This document shows, piece by piece, positions 56,396 through 64,000 of a stretch of DNA of 64,000 nucleotides; position 1 is the stretch's first letter; every line of letters begins with the position of its first letter. Source of the DNA: Amphibalanus amphitrite (Eukaryota > Arthropoda > Thecostraca > Balanomorpha > Balanidae); NCBI RefSeq assembly GCF_019059575.1, contig NW_024881593.1:310001-374000 (forward strand), written 5' to 3'. The position numbers and the translations under genes are program-made. Below the pieces are notes generated by a model, which did no database searches, was not told the DNA's origin, and was given only the letters and a program-made list of their open reading frames with translations.

Positions 56396-59300
56396 GTATG
56401 AACTTTGTTCTTATGGATGACCCTGAGCGAATACCGAGATTTTCGAATCTCGGTGAATACCGAGATTTCCGAATCTCGGTATATGATATACCAAGATTCC
56501 GAGTTGCTCGATTTTTTTTTGACAGATTTTGGCTTAATACTTCTGATTATTATTTTTTTTTTTTTTTGTTGGGTTAGGCCCTTTCGGTCCAATGAGACCA
56601 TTTCAGAGCCGGGAGGATGATAGGATATAGGGGGAGACATTGGTCTGGGCAGGCACCCTAGTGAGTCGCCGGGGCTGAGCCCGTCCAGAGGACAGGCCAC
56701 CCAGCCCCAAGGCACTCACTGCACCCGGCTACGGGGTGCGCTCCCTCGGGAGCAGCGGTGCCGCTCAAAGGGAGCAGCCCGCATGAGATAAAGTTGCCTG
56801 TCCAGCCCGGAGGGGGGTTGCGGCGTGGAGGAGAAGGATTTCAGTATCCTGAGGATAGAAGCACGGAACGGTTTCTGATTATAACATCGAAGCAGGATGA
56901 TAAGGAGCGGACAGTATCCCTCACGCTTTACTTACGCCATACCGTTTTCCACAGACGACCACGCCCTGCCCTGACCTGTTTAGTTATCGGTCGTTATCTC
57001 GGAACGGGGAAGATAAGGCTAGAAACAGATATTATATATTATCGCGACATATCAAGCAGAGACAAAACATACCGAATGAGAACGCTACGTTAGGTTATCG
57101 GTTAAAGCTCAAGTTAAAGTTGACCGAGCCGCTCGAATGTATCTTTAGCTTTTTTCTTCTAGAATTTATCACAGCGCGTGATGGAGTTTCTCGCGGCTTA
57201 TTTAAGCCGCCTCTTCGGGTGCACTATATAACACCTCCCCTCAAGTTGAGCGGTCTCGGCGGTAGGTACGCCTCCTCGGGTCGACCTGTAGCCGTTCTGG
57301 AGGCCTCATAGTACGGTTGCTCCGCCGCGGGGGCGCAGGCAGGCGTACGGACGCTTCATCTGCGAACCTTACGCGCGGTCCGTGCGCCACATTAGGGCTA
57401 TCGTCCACCACCCCCGGTCCCTCCGGTCGCTGAACCGGGGCGTGGGGATGATGCAGCCTCAGGAACCTGCGGTTTCTCCACATGATCCGACCACTTGGCA
57501 GTTTAACCAGGTAGTCCCTCCGGCGACCGACGGCGACGACAATACCGGTTCGGGTCCAGAGGCACGAAATGGGGTCTTGTACGTCCACATAGTTTCCTGT
57601 CTTCAACGCGCCCAACGACCCTGCAGACGCGTCGTACCTCTCTCGGGTCGCCGACCTTAGTTCTTGCGCCTTTTCATCGCACTCAGCTGCTGATTTCTGC
57701 CACTCTGGGGCGAAGGCACGATAGTGTGCCGGAACTGCGGATCTGAGGGGGTGACCAAACAGGACCTGAGCAGGTGAGCGCCCGTCTGCCCTTGGCGTAT
57801 TGCGCAGTTCTAGTAGTCCTTTGGCGAACTCATCCGAGTCCGTGTTCCCGTTCTGAGTGGTCTTGAGAATGAGTCTCTTTGCCGACTTAACCGCTGCTTC
57901 GGCGTGCCCGTTGGACTGTGGATAGTACGGCGTCGACATCCGGTGATCGATCTGCCATCTCTTCATGAAGTCTCTGGTGATCTTTGCACTGAACTGGGGC
58001 CCCCCATCCGTGCGTAACACGTTCGGCACTCCAGTCGAAGCGAATATCTTACGAAGCGTCGTCACTAGATCACGGGCTGTGGCGTCACGTGAGAACGTAG
58101 CGATGACCGGCCAGCCGGACAGGCGGTCGACATACACCAAGAATGGCTTGCCAGCCGCGGTGAAGAAGTCAGCTGATACGCTCTCGAACACGCGTTTTGG
58201 TGCCGGGTCATCCATTAGAGGTTCTTTCCTCTGGCTGGGGAGATTCTCGCGGCATGGACGGCATGTTCTCACGGTGTTCTCGATGTCATTGTTCAGACCA
58301 GGCCAGAAGACTGACTGGCGACCGCGCCGTTTTGTCTTGTCGATGCCTTGATGGCTGGCATGTAGCTCTGCCAGGACGTCTCGACGCAGTGAAGCAGGGA
58401 TGACCAGCCTCGCGCCCATGAGCAGTACATCTCCGTCTACAGATAGCTGATCACGGTAGGGCCAGTACGGACGGAGCCCAGTCGGTAGGTCCGCCTTCTC
58501 GGAGGGAAATCCCTCTTCTACTGCCGCCCGCAGGCTGACATATTCATCATCCAAACTCCCTGCATCTCTGATTCTTGTCAACATCAGATCTGGTGACCTC
58601 TCTTGCGACCGCGTCGGACCGTGCTCGTCAGTGACGTGCGCTGCCGCGCCGACGACGACGGCTCTGACGTAGCTGTTGAGGTCCTTTTCTGCCTCCGCAT
58701 CGTCTGTAGACGGCTCGTCGACTGGAGCACGAGACAGTGCGTCCGGTACGCAGTGTTTGCTACCACTCCTCCACGAGGCAGTGAAGCTGTAGGCCATCAG
58801 CGCGTGCCTGAGGCGCTGGAGCCTCGGGTTTTCGATGTCCGCCAGCAGCTTGTTGTTCAGGATTGGGATCAGTGGGCGATGATCCAGCACGGCTTCGAAT
58901 GTGAGGCCAGCCAGATACGTTCTGCACTTACGCACGCTCCACACGAGCGCCAGCATCTCAAGCTCGATGACGCTGTAACGGCTCTCTGTGTCCGTCAGAA
59001 ATCTTGACCCGCACTGCACGAGCCGCCACCGATCTCCGTGTTTCTGCATCAGCGCGAATCCCAGTCCATGCAGGCGGGATGCGTCGGTCTGAAGTACAGT
59101 GGGGAGTGCCGGATCGAAGAACGCGAGTATCGGCGGTGACGTCAGCGCCTTTTTGACGTCATTGAACGCGTTCTGGTGCACTTCAGTCCAGGTCCAGACG
59201 TTACTCGGCTTTAGGAGGTCGCGCAGTGGTGCAGCTGCCCTCGCGATGTCAGCCGAGAATTCACCCAGTTGATTTACCAGCCCGAGGAAGCTTCTCAAGT

Positions 59301-62300
59301 CTGTGAGTGTGGCTGGAGCGGGGAACTCAGCTATCGCTCGTATTTTCCTTTCGTCGGGTTTGAACCCGTGCTCTCCGACGGTGTAGCCGCAGTATTCGAT
59401 CTCTGCTTGGGCGAACGCCATCTTATCAACGTTCAGCGTGATTCCGTGCTCCTCGCATCTCCTGAGCACGTCTTGAACTTGCTTCAGATGACTGTTGTAG
59501 TCCTCTGAGTAGTTGAGAATATCGTCCACGATCTTGCAGGTATTTTGCAGCCCTGCTAGTGCTTGATCGCCTCGCTGGTTGTATTCATCGCCCGAAGACG
59601 ACAGACCCATGACTGCGCGCGTGAACATGTACCGGCCCCACGGTGTAATGAAGCACGTCAGGTGCTGATCGTCTTCATGGAGCGGAATCTGGAAATATCC
59701 ACTTTTTGCGTCCAGCTTCGTGAAGTACTTGGCCCCTGTTCCGATGGCTGACACCACATCGTGAGGCGTCTTCATAGGGTAAGCCGGACGGCGGACGTGC
59801 TCATTGAGTCGTGTCAGGTCGACGCACAGTCTCACTTTTTGCGTTCCGTCGGATATAGTTTTGACTACAGGCGTCATGGGGTGGCACCACTCGGTGGGCT
59901 CGCTGACCGGCACGATGATGCCCTGACGTGCGAGAGCATCCAGCTGATTCTTGATGTCGTCGCGCCAGGCGTACGGTATGGCTCTAGCCGCAGTTGTCGC
60001 GACCGGCTTCACGTCCTCTTTCAACTGGATTCGCATTGGTGGTCCGGCCATCTTTCGCAAAGTTCCGTCTTCGAACACGCTACTGAATGCTTCTTTTAGA
60101 CTTTCCGCGTGACTGTTGCGCTCATGTTCCGTAGGCGCGCGCTCTAGAACCCAGGTAGGGAGTGTATTTCCTCCGCCCGACCGGGTCAGCACCGTAGGCA
60201 CCGCAGTTTCATCTTTCTGATCGGAAGTTAGCGAGCGTGAGCGCCGCCGGCTGGTGTCACGGCGGGCTCCGCGGGCTGACTGTGTCTGTCCACTTGCCGC
60301 GTACTCAGTTGACTTGATCTGGCGTGGGAAGTCCGGGGGAAGTATCCCCAGTCCGATGCATTCAGTCCACGAAAGCAGTGCTCCATCGAATCTGTTTAAG
60401 ACCACGACTTCAGTAGTGACTTGCCTATCTCCGAGATGCAGCTCACATGAGAACGTTCCAGCTGAATCTAGCTGTCCTCCTCCAGCCGCATATAGTTTTT
60501 CGTTCAGCGGTGTTAGGCGAGTTACATCCACACCGATGCTCTTGGCTTCTCGCTCGCCGATGACGCTGACTTCAGCGCCAGTGTCCGGAGTCCATAGGAG
60601 AGTGCCGCCCCCGTCGGCGACTTTCACGCCGACAGTAATCTGCGGTGTTTTCAGCAGCGCCGCCGGGCTGCGTGTCACGTCAGCTATGGTAACGTGCTGC
60701 ACGTTACGCTTCTGAGACTCCGATTCTGGTTTGCGACTGAGAGAACGTCTGCGAGTACGGCCGTCTGACTGCGTCTTTACCGTTTCTCCACTGCGCGACG
60801 CTCTACGACACACAGCGGTGTAATGCCCCACTCGCTCACAATTTTCGCACTTGGCTTTTCGTGCAGGGCACTTGGATAGGCTCTCATGCCAAGATCCGCC
60901 ACAATAGCTACAGGCTCTGACAGACTCTTTGCTCTTGTGATAATTGTTAGCTTGTCTGACGGTCTGGATTTCTGTGCGGTGAGACATGAGAGCTTGGGAA
61001 TCATGCGCAGCATTCTCTCGGGCGCGACAGATGTCCAAAGTCTTCTGCAGGCTCAAATCTTTCTCGCTCAGAAGGAGGCGAATTGTTTCCTCGTCTCCCA
61101 GCCCTGTTAGGATTCGATCGCGGAACCTGTCTTCCGTGCAACTGTCGCAAAAGTCGCAGAACTGAGCAATCTCCTTCAGAGACATGAAGAAATCGTCGAA
61201 TCGCTCACCTGGCTCCTGTCGACGCAGATAGAAATCCCGGCGATCTAGGATGACGTTTCTCTGACGCCGAAGATGAGCCTCCATTTCGCTGATGAGCTTC
61301 GAGATTGTGTCACCTTCTCCGGTTCCCGTGGCTGTGCCGTTATTTAGGCCGAACTTTACTATTCTGAGCCAATCGTCGTCTAGTAAAGTGTAGAACACTG
61401 CTTTTTGCTCTTCGTAAGGCAGTTTTTCTATGCCAGTGAGCTTAGCATATCCTTCATATTTTTCTTTCCATGTTGCGAAGTCTCGAAGGTTAGCTGTACC
61501 GCAGAGTCTAGGGACGGGTATGGTGCCTGGAGCTACGCTGTATTTTCGGCCATCTGTGTTGGCCGGTCTCGTTCGAGTCGTCTCCGATGTATCACCGTTT
61601 GTTGCTTGAGCTGTGTCGCTGCTGGTGCGAGCGTCTTTTTCTAGAAGCTGGGCTATCATAGCAGCGAGTCTCTCTTCTCTCTGCTGTGCGGCAGCTGCTT
61701 GCTGTTGCAGAAGTTCTGCCATCTTTGAAGCAATATCTTCCTGTCCCGATCCTGCCGGCTGCGCCATGTTTAGTTATCGGTCGTTATCTCGGAACGGGGA
61801 AGATAAGGCTAGAAACAGATATTATATATTATCGCGACATATCAAGCAGAGACAAAACATACCGAATGAGAACGCTACGTTAGGTTATCGGTTAAAGCTC
61901 AAGTTAAAGTTGACCGAGCCGCTCGAATGTATCTTTAGCTTTTTTCTTCTAGAATTTATCACAGCGCGTGATGGAGTTTCTCGCGGCTTATTTAAGCCGC
62001 CTCTTCGGGTGCACTATATAACATGACCTCTCACCCCGCCTGTCCCTGCGCGCCAGGACGCCTGTCTGGACCTGATGTCCTCGGTGGAGCCGTCAGCGCC
62101 GGCCCACCTGCGGGACGCGCTCTGCCGACCTCTGGTCGAGATGGTGAAGCGCGAGTGGCCGCAGCAGTACGCCGAGTTTGTGCCCGACATGGGCCGTCTG
62201 GCGGCGCGCGGCGCCCTGCACACCGAACTGGTGCTGCGCGTGTTCCTCCGACTGGCCGAGGACGTGGCCACGTTTCAGGTAAGGCTGGGGTGCGAGATAT

Positions 62301-64000
62301 CTGGTGGTACGACGATCTGGTGGTCTGACTTGGAGGTTTGGTCTGTCTGCGTTGTTTCTGTCTGTCCGCTCTTCTCATGTGTTTTTGATCGGACCAGCGA
62401 CCATCCACTACTGTGCCTTGCAGACTCTGGAGGTGCCCAGCCGGCGGCGGGACATCTACCGCGGCCTGGTCGGCAGCATGGACGACGTCTTCTCCCTCCT
62501 GATGGGCACCCTGACCACGTGTGTGTCGGCGCCGGACGGTCAGGACACCGCCCTGGCCGAGATGTGCCTCAACACGCTGGCGTGCTACCTGGAGTGGGCG
62601 GCCGTACAGCACGTGATGGGTGACGCGCTGCTGCTGCTGCTGCTGCGGCTGGTGACCCGGCCCGGCCTTCAGCAGCTGGCCGCCGAGTGTCTGGTGGTGG
62701 TGAGTCGAGGGGAGACTGGAGGGGAACGGGGCAGAGAGGAGAAGCCAGGGATGTCGAGGGATTCTTGCCATGAAATGGTGGGGTGCTGGTATGTTGTGGA
62801 TAGTAAGAATAACTTACGGCTTTTCTGCAGTAGCATGTGCATTATATATGTGATAGCATAGTTGGCAGGCAGAAATTCGAACAGCTTCGCCACCCTCACG
62901 TCGTTCTTTACTTGCCGCTCTTTGCTCGTCTTCTCTCCTCGCGGTAACGTCTGGCGCCTCCCCCGCGTCTGTTCAGCCGCCCCTCTCCACTGTAATGCTC
63001 GTCTCCCACTGTGCAGCATTTCAGCCGCCCCTGCTCCTCGTTAACCCCCCTTCCTCCTCTTCTGCAGCTGTTCAGCCGCCACGGGCGTGCCGAGGACCGG
63101 GAGCCACTGCTGGTGGTGTTTCGCTCCGAGCCCGTCTGCCTGCTGGAGCAGCAGGTGTCCATCTGCTGCGGCCAGCCGCCCTCAGACGCCCTGCTGGCCA
63201 CCCTGCGGCTGCTGGCGCAGGCGCTGGCCGGCGCCGTCAGCCAGCTCACCTACTGCTGGGGCCGCGCTGAGCTGACCGTCGCCGAGCCGCCCACGCTGGG
63301 CCGGTTCCTGCAGGTGCTGCTGACCCTGTGCCGGCTGCTGTGCGGCTCGGTGGGAGACCTGCTGCTGCCCGCCTGGACGGCGCTGCTCCGACACAGTCAG
63401 GCGGGACGCTCTGAGACCGTGCTGGCCGTGGCGCCGGCTCTGTTCGCCTGGCTGCAGCGGCGCGCGCGGCGCCCCGCTGACCCGGCCGCCGAGCCGTGGC
63501 GCTACTTGGAGGGAGAGGAGGACGCAGACAGAGCGAGACCCGAGGCGATAGAGACGCTGCGCTCGCTGGCAGCCGCTGCGCCCGCCGCCACGTTCGCGCT
63601 GCTCTGTGAGAGCGTGTCGCAGCTGGTGTCTGCCCCTCTGCCGTCGGACGCCGGGCCGCCGCGGCTGCCGCCCGGCTCAGACGCTCTCAAAGACTGGAGT
63701 ACTGCCGTCTACCTGACAGACCACGTGTCGCCGCGCGCCGCCGAGCTGCCGGAGCAGGCTGAGCGCGGCTCGGCGCTGCTCGGTGTCTGCCTGGGCCGCC
63801 GCTCCGCCGACCCGCAGGTGCTCTCTCTGCTAGTGTCGCTGGTCTCCTCACTGACGGCGTTCCTGCCGCGCTGCCCGCACCAGACGCCCGCCGTGCTGGA
63901 GCGTCTGTTTGAGGCGGTCACCTTCCCGCCCGAGTCAGAGACGGACCGGGCCGGCCGCGATCTGCGCCGCCACGGCTGTAACGCGCTGCTGGCGCTGGCC
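56123..64000 (+). CDS. XPO5: Exportin-5, N-terminal half (gene continues past the window)
   Basis: RanGTP-dependent nuclear exporter of the importin-beta family; in animals it carries pre-miRNA and other structured RNA out of the nucleus. Four exons are visible: 56123-56395, 62057-62278, 62424-62699 and 63068-64000, all joined in phase 0 and giving 568 residues. Matches to the family include MVRYLGLQIIENTIKFRWND and EKVFVK (exon 1), MVKREWPQQY and TELVLRVFLRLAEDVATFQ (exon 2), RRRDIYR, LNTLACYLEW and LAAECLVVV (exon 3), and RAEDREPLLVVF (exon 4). The first ATG used follows a possible acceptor (GATTGCAG), so a 5' UTR exon may exist upstream. Exons are very GC-rich. Intron 1 is 5.66 kb, of which 5.05 kb is an antisense Ty3/gypsy insertion; introns 2 and 3 are short (145 and 368 bp). 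Sequence similarity is by recall of the family, not by search. Confidence 0.87.
56434..56480. repeat. Tandem pair of short palindromes in XPO5 intron 1
   Basis: CCGAGATTTTCGAATCTCGG (56434-56453) and ACCGAGATTTCCGAATCTCG plus T (56459-56480) each form an 8-10 bp stem, spaced 26 bases apart. A decayed third half (CCAAGATTCCGAG) follows at 56490. Confidence 0.75.
56553..56870 (-). mobile_element. Possible poly(A)-tailed retroposon, antisense in XPO5 intron 1
   Basis: A run of 15 T at 56553-56567 is followed abruptly by GC-rich DNA. On the minus strand this reads as GC-rich sequence ending GGACCGAAAGGGCCTAACCC AAC then poly(A). This fits a SINE or a 5'-truncated LINE. The 5' boundary and target duplication are not clear and no reverse transcriptase is present. 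Confidence 0.35.
56972..56976. repeat. Left 5-bp target duplication of the gypsy element
   Basis: TGACC, repeated at 62024-62028. Five bases is the usual Ty3/gypsy length. Confidence 0.85.
56977..57233 (-). repeat. 3' LTR of the Ty3/gypsy element
   Basis: 257 bp, TG...CA ends, identical by eye to the 5' LTR. It holds GCGGCTTAAATAAGCCGC on the minus strand, an 8-bp-stem palindrome with a TATA-like centre. Confidence 0.9.
57234..57242 (-). other. Polypurine tract
   Basis: GAGGGGAGG on the minus strand, directly abutting the 3' LTR. It overlaps the stop codon of the polyprotein (TGA, 57241-57243), so the element has no spacer between pol and LTR. Confidence 0.8.
57241..61767 (-). CDS. Ty3/gypsy Gag-Pol polyprotein
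   Basis: 1508 residues in one frame. Gag-like region (about 80-260) followed by two zinc knuckles, C286-C289-H294-C300 and the canonical C307-C310-H315-C320. Aspartic protease with PDTGAEV (D395). Reverse transcriptase with KLDAKSGYFQIP (D686) and KIVDDIL (D748-D749, Ile-Val in place of Tyr-Val). RNase H with TDASRLHGLGFAL (D895), E935 and D962. Integrase with H1136-H1139-C1169-C1172 zinc site and a DD35E core: D1200, D1254 (RTDGGPQF) and E1290 (QSNGHAEAAVKS). There is no chromodomain or envelope. The first ATG takes its A from the last LTR base and its TG from the primer binding site; M16 is the next possible start. All catalytic residues are present, so the element may be competent. Confidence 0.94.
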   Translation of the reverse strand: MAQPAGSGQEDIASKMAELLQQQAAAAQQREERLAAMIAQLLEKDARTSSDTAQATNGDTSETTRTRPANTDGRKYSVAPGTIPVPRLCGTANLRDFATWKEKYEGYAKLTGIEKLPYEEQKAVFYTLLDDDWLRIVKFGLNNGTATGTGEGDTISKLISEMEAHLRRQRNVILDRRDFYLRRQEPGERFDDFFMSLKEIAQFCDFCDSCTEDRFRDRILTGLGDEETIRLLLSEKDLSLQKTLDICRARENAAHDSQALMSHRTEIQTVRQANNYHKSKESVRACSYCGGSWHESLSKCPARKAKCENCERVGHYTAVCRRASRSGETVKTQSDGRTRRRSLSRKPESESQKRNVQHVTIADVTRSPAALLKTPQITVGVKVADGGGTLLWTPDTGAEVSVIGEREAKSIGVDVTRLTPLNEKLYAAGGGQLDSAGTFSCELHLGDRQVTTEVVVLNRFDGALLSWTECIGLGILPPDFPRQIKSTEYAASGQTQSARGARRDTSRRRSRSLTSDQKDETAVPTVLTRSGGGNTLPTWVLERAPTEHERNSHAESLKEAFSSVFEDGTLRKMAGPPMRIQLKEDVKPVATTAARAIPYAWRDDIKNQLDALARQGIIVPVSEPTEWCHPMTPVVKTISDGTQKVRLCVDLTRLNEHVRRPAYPMKTPHDVVSAIGTGAKYFTKLDAKSGYFQIPLHEDDQHLTCFITPWGRYMFTRAVMGLSSSGDEYNQRGDQALAGLQNTCKIVDDILNYSEDYNSHLKQVQDVLRRCEEHGITLNVDKMAFAQAEIEYCGYTVGEHGFKPDERKIRAIAEFPAPATLTDLRSFLGLVNQLGEFSADIARAAAPLRDLLKPSNVWTWTEVHQNAFNDVKKALTSPPILAFFDPALPTVLQTDASRLHGLGFALMQKHGDRWRLVQCGSRFLTDTESRYSVIELEMLALVWSVRKCRTYLAGLTFEAVLDHRPLIPILNNKLLADIENPRLQRLRHALMAYSFTASWRSGSKHCVPDALSRAPVDEPSTDDAEAEKDLNSYVRAVVVGAAAHVTDEHGPTRSQERSPDLMLTRIRDAGSLDDEYVSLRAAVEEGFPSEKADLPTGLRPYWPYRDQLSVDGDVLLMGARLVIPASLRRDVLAELHASHQGIDKTKRRGRQSVFWPGLNNDIENTVRTCRPCRENLPSQRKEPLMDDPAPKRVFESVSADFFTAAGKPFLVYVDRLSGWPVIATFSRDATARDLVTTLRKIFASTGVPNVLRTDGGPQFSAKITRDFMKRWQIDHRMSTPYYPQSNGHAEAAVKSAKRLILKTTQNGNTDSDEFAKGLLELRNTPRADGRSPAQVLFGHPLRSAVPAHYRAFAPEWQKSAAECDEKAQELRSATRERYDASAGSLGALKTGNYVDVQDPISCLWTRTGIVVAVGRRRDYLVKLPSGRIMWRNRRFLRLHHPHAPVQRPEGPGVVDDSPNVAHGPRVRFADEASVRLPAPPRRSNRTMRPPERLQVDPRRRTYRRDRST
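61749..61766 (-). other. Primer binding site, tRNA-Ser type
   Basis: TGGCGCAGCCGGCAGGAT on the minus strand starts at the base after the LTR. Its complement would end ATCCTGCCGGCTGCGCCA, a plausible tRNA 3' half with a G discriminator base, as in serine tRNAs. The tRNA identity is inference. Confidence 0.7.
61767..62023 (-). repeat. 5' LTR of the Ty3/gypsy element
   Basis: 257 bp, same sequence as 56977-57233. It should drive transcription leftward, away from XPO5 exon 2. Confidence 0.9.
62024..62028. repeat. Right 5-bp target duplication of the gypsy element
   Basis: TGACC, matching 56972-56976. Confidence 0.85.
62057..62278 (+). CDS. XPO5: XPO5 exon 2
   Basis: 74 codons between CGCGCCAG|GAC and CAG|GTAAGG. 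The gypsy LTR ends only 33 bases before this exon, leaving the pyrimidine-rich tract but probably displacing the original branch-point region. Confidence 0.82.
62424..62699 (+). CDS. XPO5: XPO5 exon 3
   Basis: 92 codons between TTGCAG|ACT and GTG|GTGAGT. It includes a (CTG)6 run coding for leucines (DALLLLLLLRLV), a possible length-variable site. Confidence 0.82.
63068..64000 (+). CDS. XPO5: XPO5 exon 4 (partial, runs off the window)
   Basis: Begins after CTTCTGCAG and stays open for 311 codons to the window edge. Alternating helical segments (FLQVLLTLCRLLCGSVGDLL and others) fit HEAT repeats. Confidence 0.8.
   Translation, partial: MFSRHGRAEDREPLLVVFRSEPVCLLEQQVSICCGQPPSDALLATLRLLAQALAGAVSQLTYCWGRAELTVAEPPTLGRFLQVLLTLCRLLCGSVGDLLLPAWTALLRHSQAGRSETVLAVAPALFAWLQRRARRPADPAAEPWRYLEGEEDADRARPEAIETLRSLAAAAPAATFALLCESVSQLVSAPLPSDAGPPRLPPGSDALKDWSTAVYLTDHVSPRAAELPEQAERGSALLGVCLGRRSADPQVLSLLVSLVSSLTAFLPRCPHQTPAVLERLFEAVTFPPESETDRAGRDLRRHGCNALLALA

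Larger units (their letters stand above)
56977..62023 (-). mobile_element. Intact Ty3/gypsy LTR retrotransposon
   Basis: 5047 bp with two identical 257-bp LTRs, 5-bp target duplications, a primer binding site, a polypurine tract and one uninterrupted gag-pol frame. Identical LTRs imply recent insertion. There is no envelope-like frame. It lies antisense to XPO5, within intron 1. Clade not determined; domain order and tRNA-Ser-type primer would be compatible with the Mag group. Confidence 0.93.

Noticed and set aside
62031..62771. 246-codon minus-strand frame opposite XPO5 exons 2-3
   Set aside because: It spans two introns and exons of the well-supported plus-strand gene and is a composition shadow.

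Overview
The window is nuclear DNA from a metazoan. It carries spliced genes with GT/AG introns, N-terminal RASSF and exportin-5 homologues, and intact Penelope-like and Ty3/gypsy retrotransposons. Coding exons are very GC-rich at third positions and intergenic DNA is not depleted in CpG. This suggests an invertebrate, most likely an arthropod and possibly a crustacean such as a barnacle. That placement is weak, because no taxon-specific gene is present.

Layout. 1-34.5 kb is gene-poor. It holds one diverged transposon-like copy (1-790), several minisatellites (about 2.96, 5.49, 5.96, 16.35 and 33.06 kb), two strong hairpins (4.69 and 6.00 kb), a CpG-dense patch (20.1 kb), a cluster of nuclear-receptor-like half-sites (26.6 kb) and a possible TATA promoter with a non-coding first exon (14.43-14.75 kb). 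34.5-35.9 kb carries the coding exon of a RASSF9/RASSF10 homologue (Drosophila meru type), with a poly(A) signal near 36.64 kb. 37-49.3 kb is a transposon nest: diverged tandem repeats, a TTAA-flanked element containing a hAT-like element, and a second TTAA-flanked MITE split by an 8-kb palindromic Penelope-like insertion. 50.2-51.4 kb has a small hAT-like MITE and the last two exons of a gene I do not recognise. 51.9-53.3 kb is another DNA transposon with 8-9 bp target duplications. 56.1 kb to the right edge is the N-terminal half of an exportin-5 gene. Its first intron carries an intact 5.05-kb Ty3/gypsy element in antisense, with two identical 257-bp LTRs.

The most striking object is the Penelope composite at 40815-48858. 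Two full-length copies with identical proteins lie head-to-head. Their 5' ends meet at a 15-bp filler that forms a hairpin, their 3' ends face outward, and one 13-bp target duplication brackets the whole structure. This is what target-primed reverse transcription from both sides of one staggered break would leave. A second theme is that several repeats carry ordered arrays of AGGTCA half-sites, including a perfect IR1 palindrome of the ecdysone-response type.
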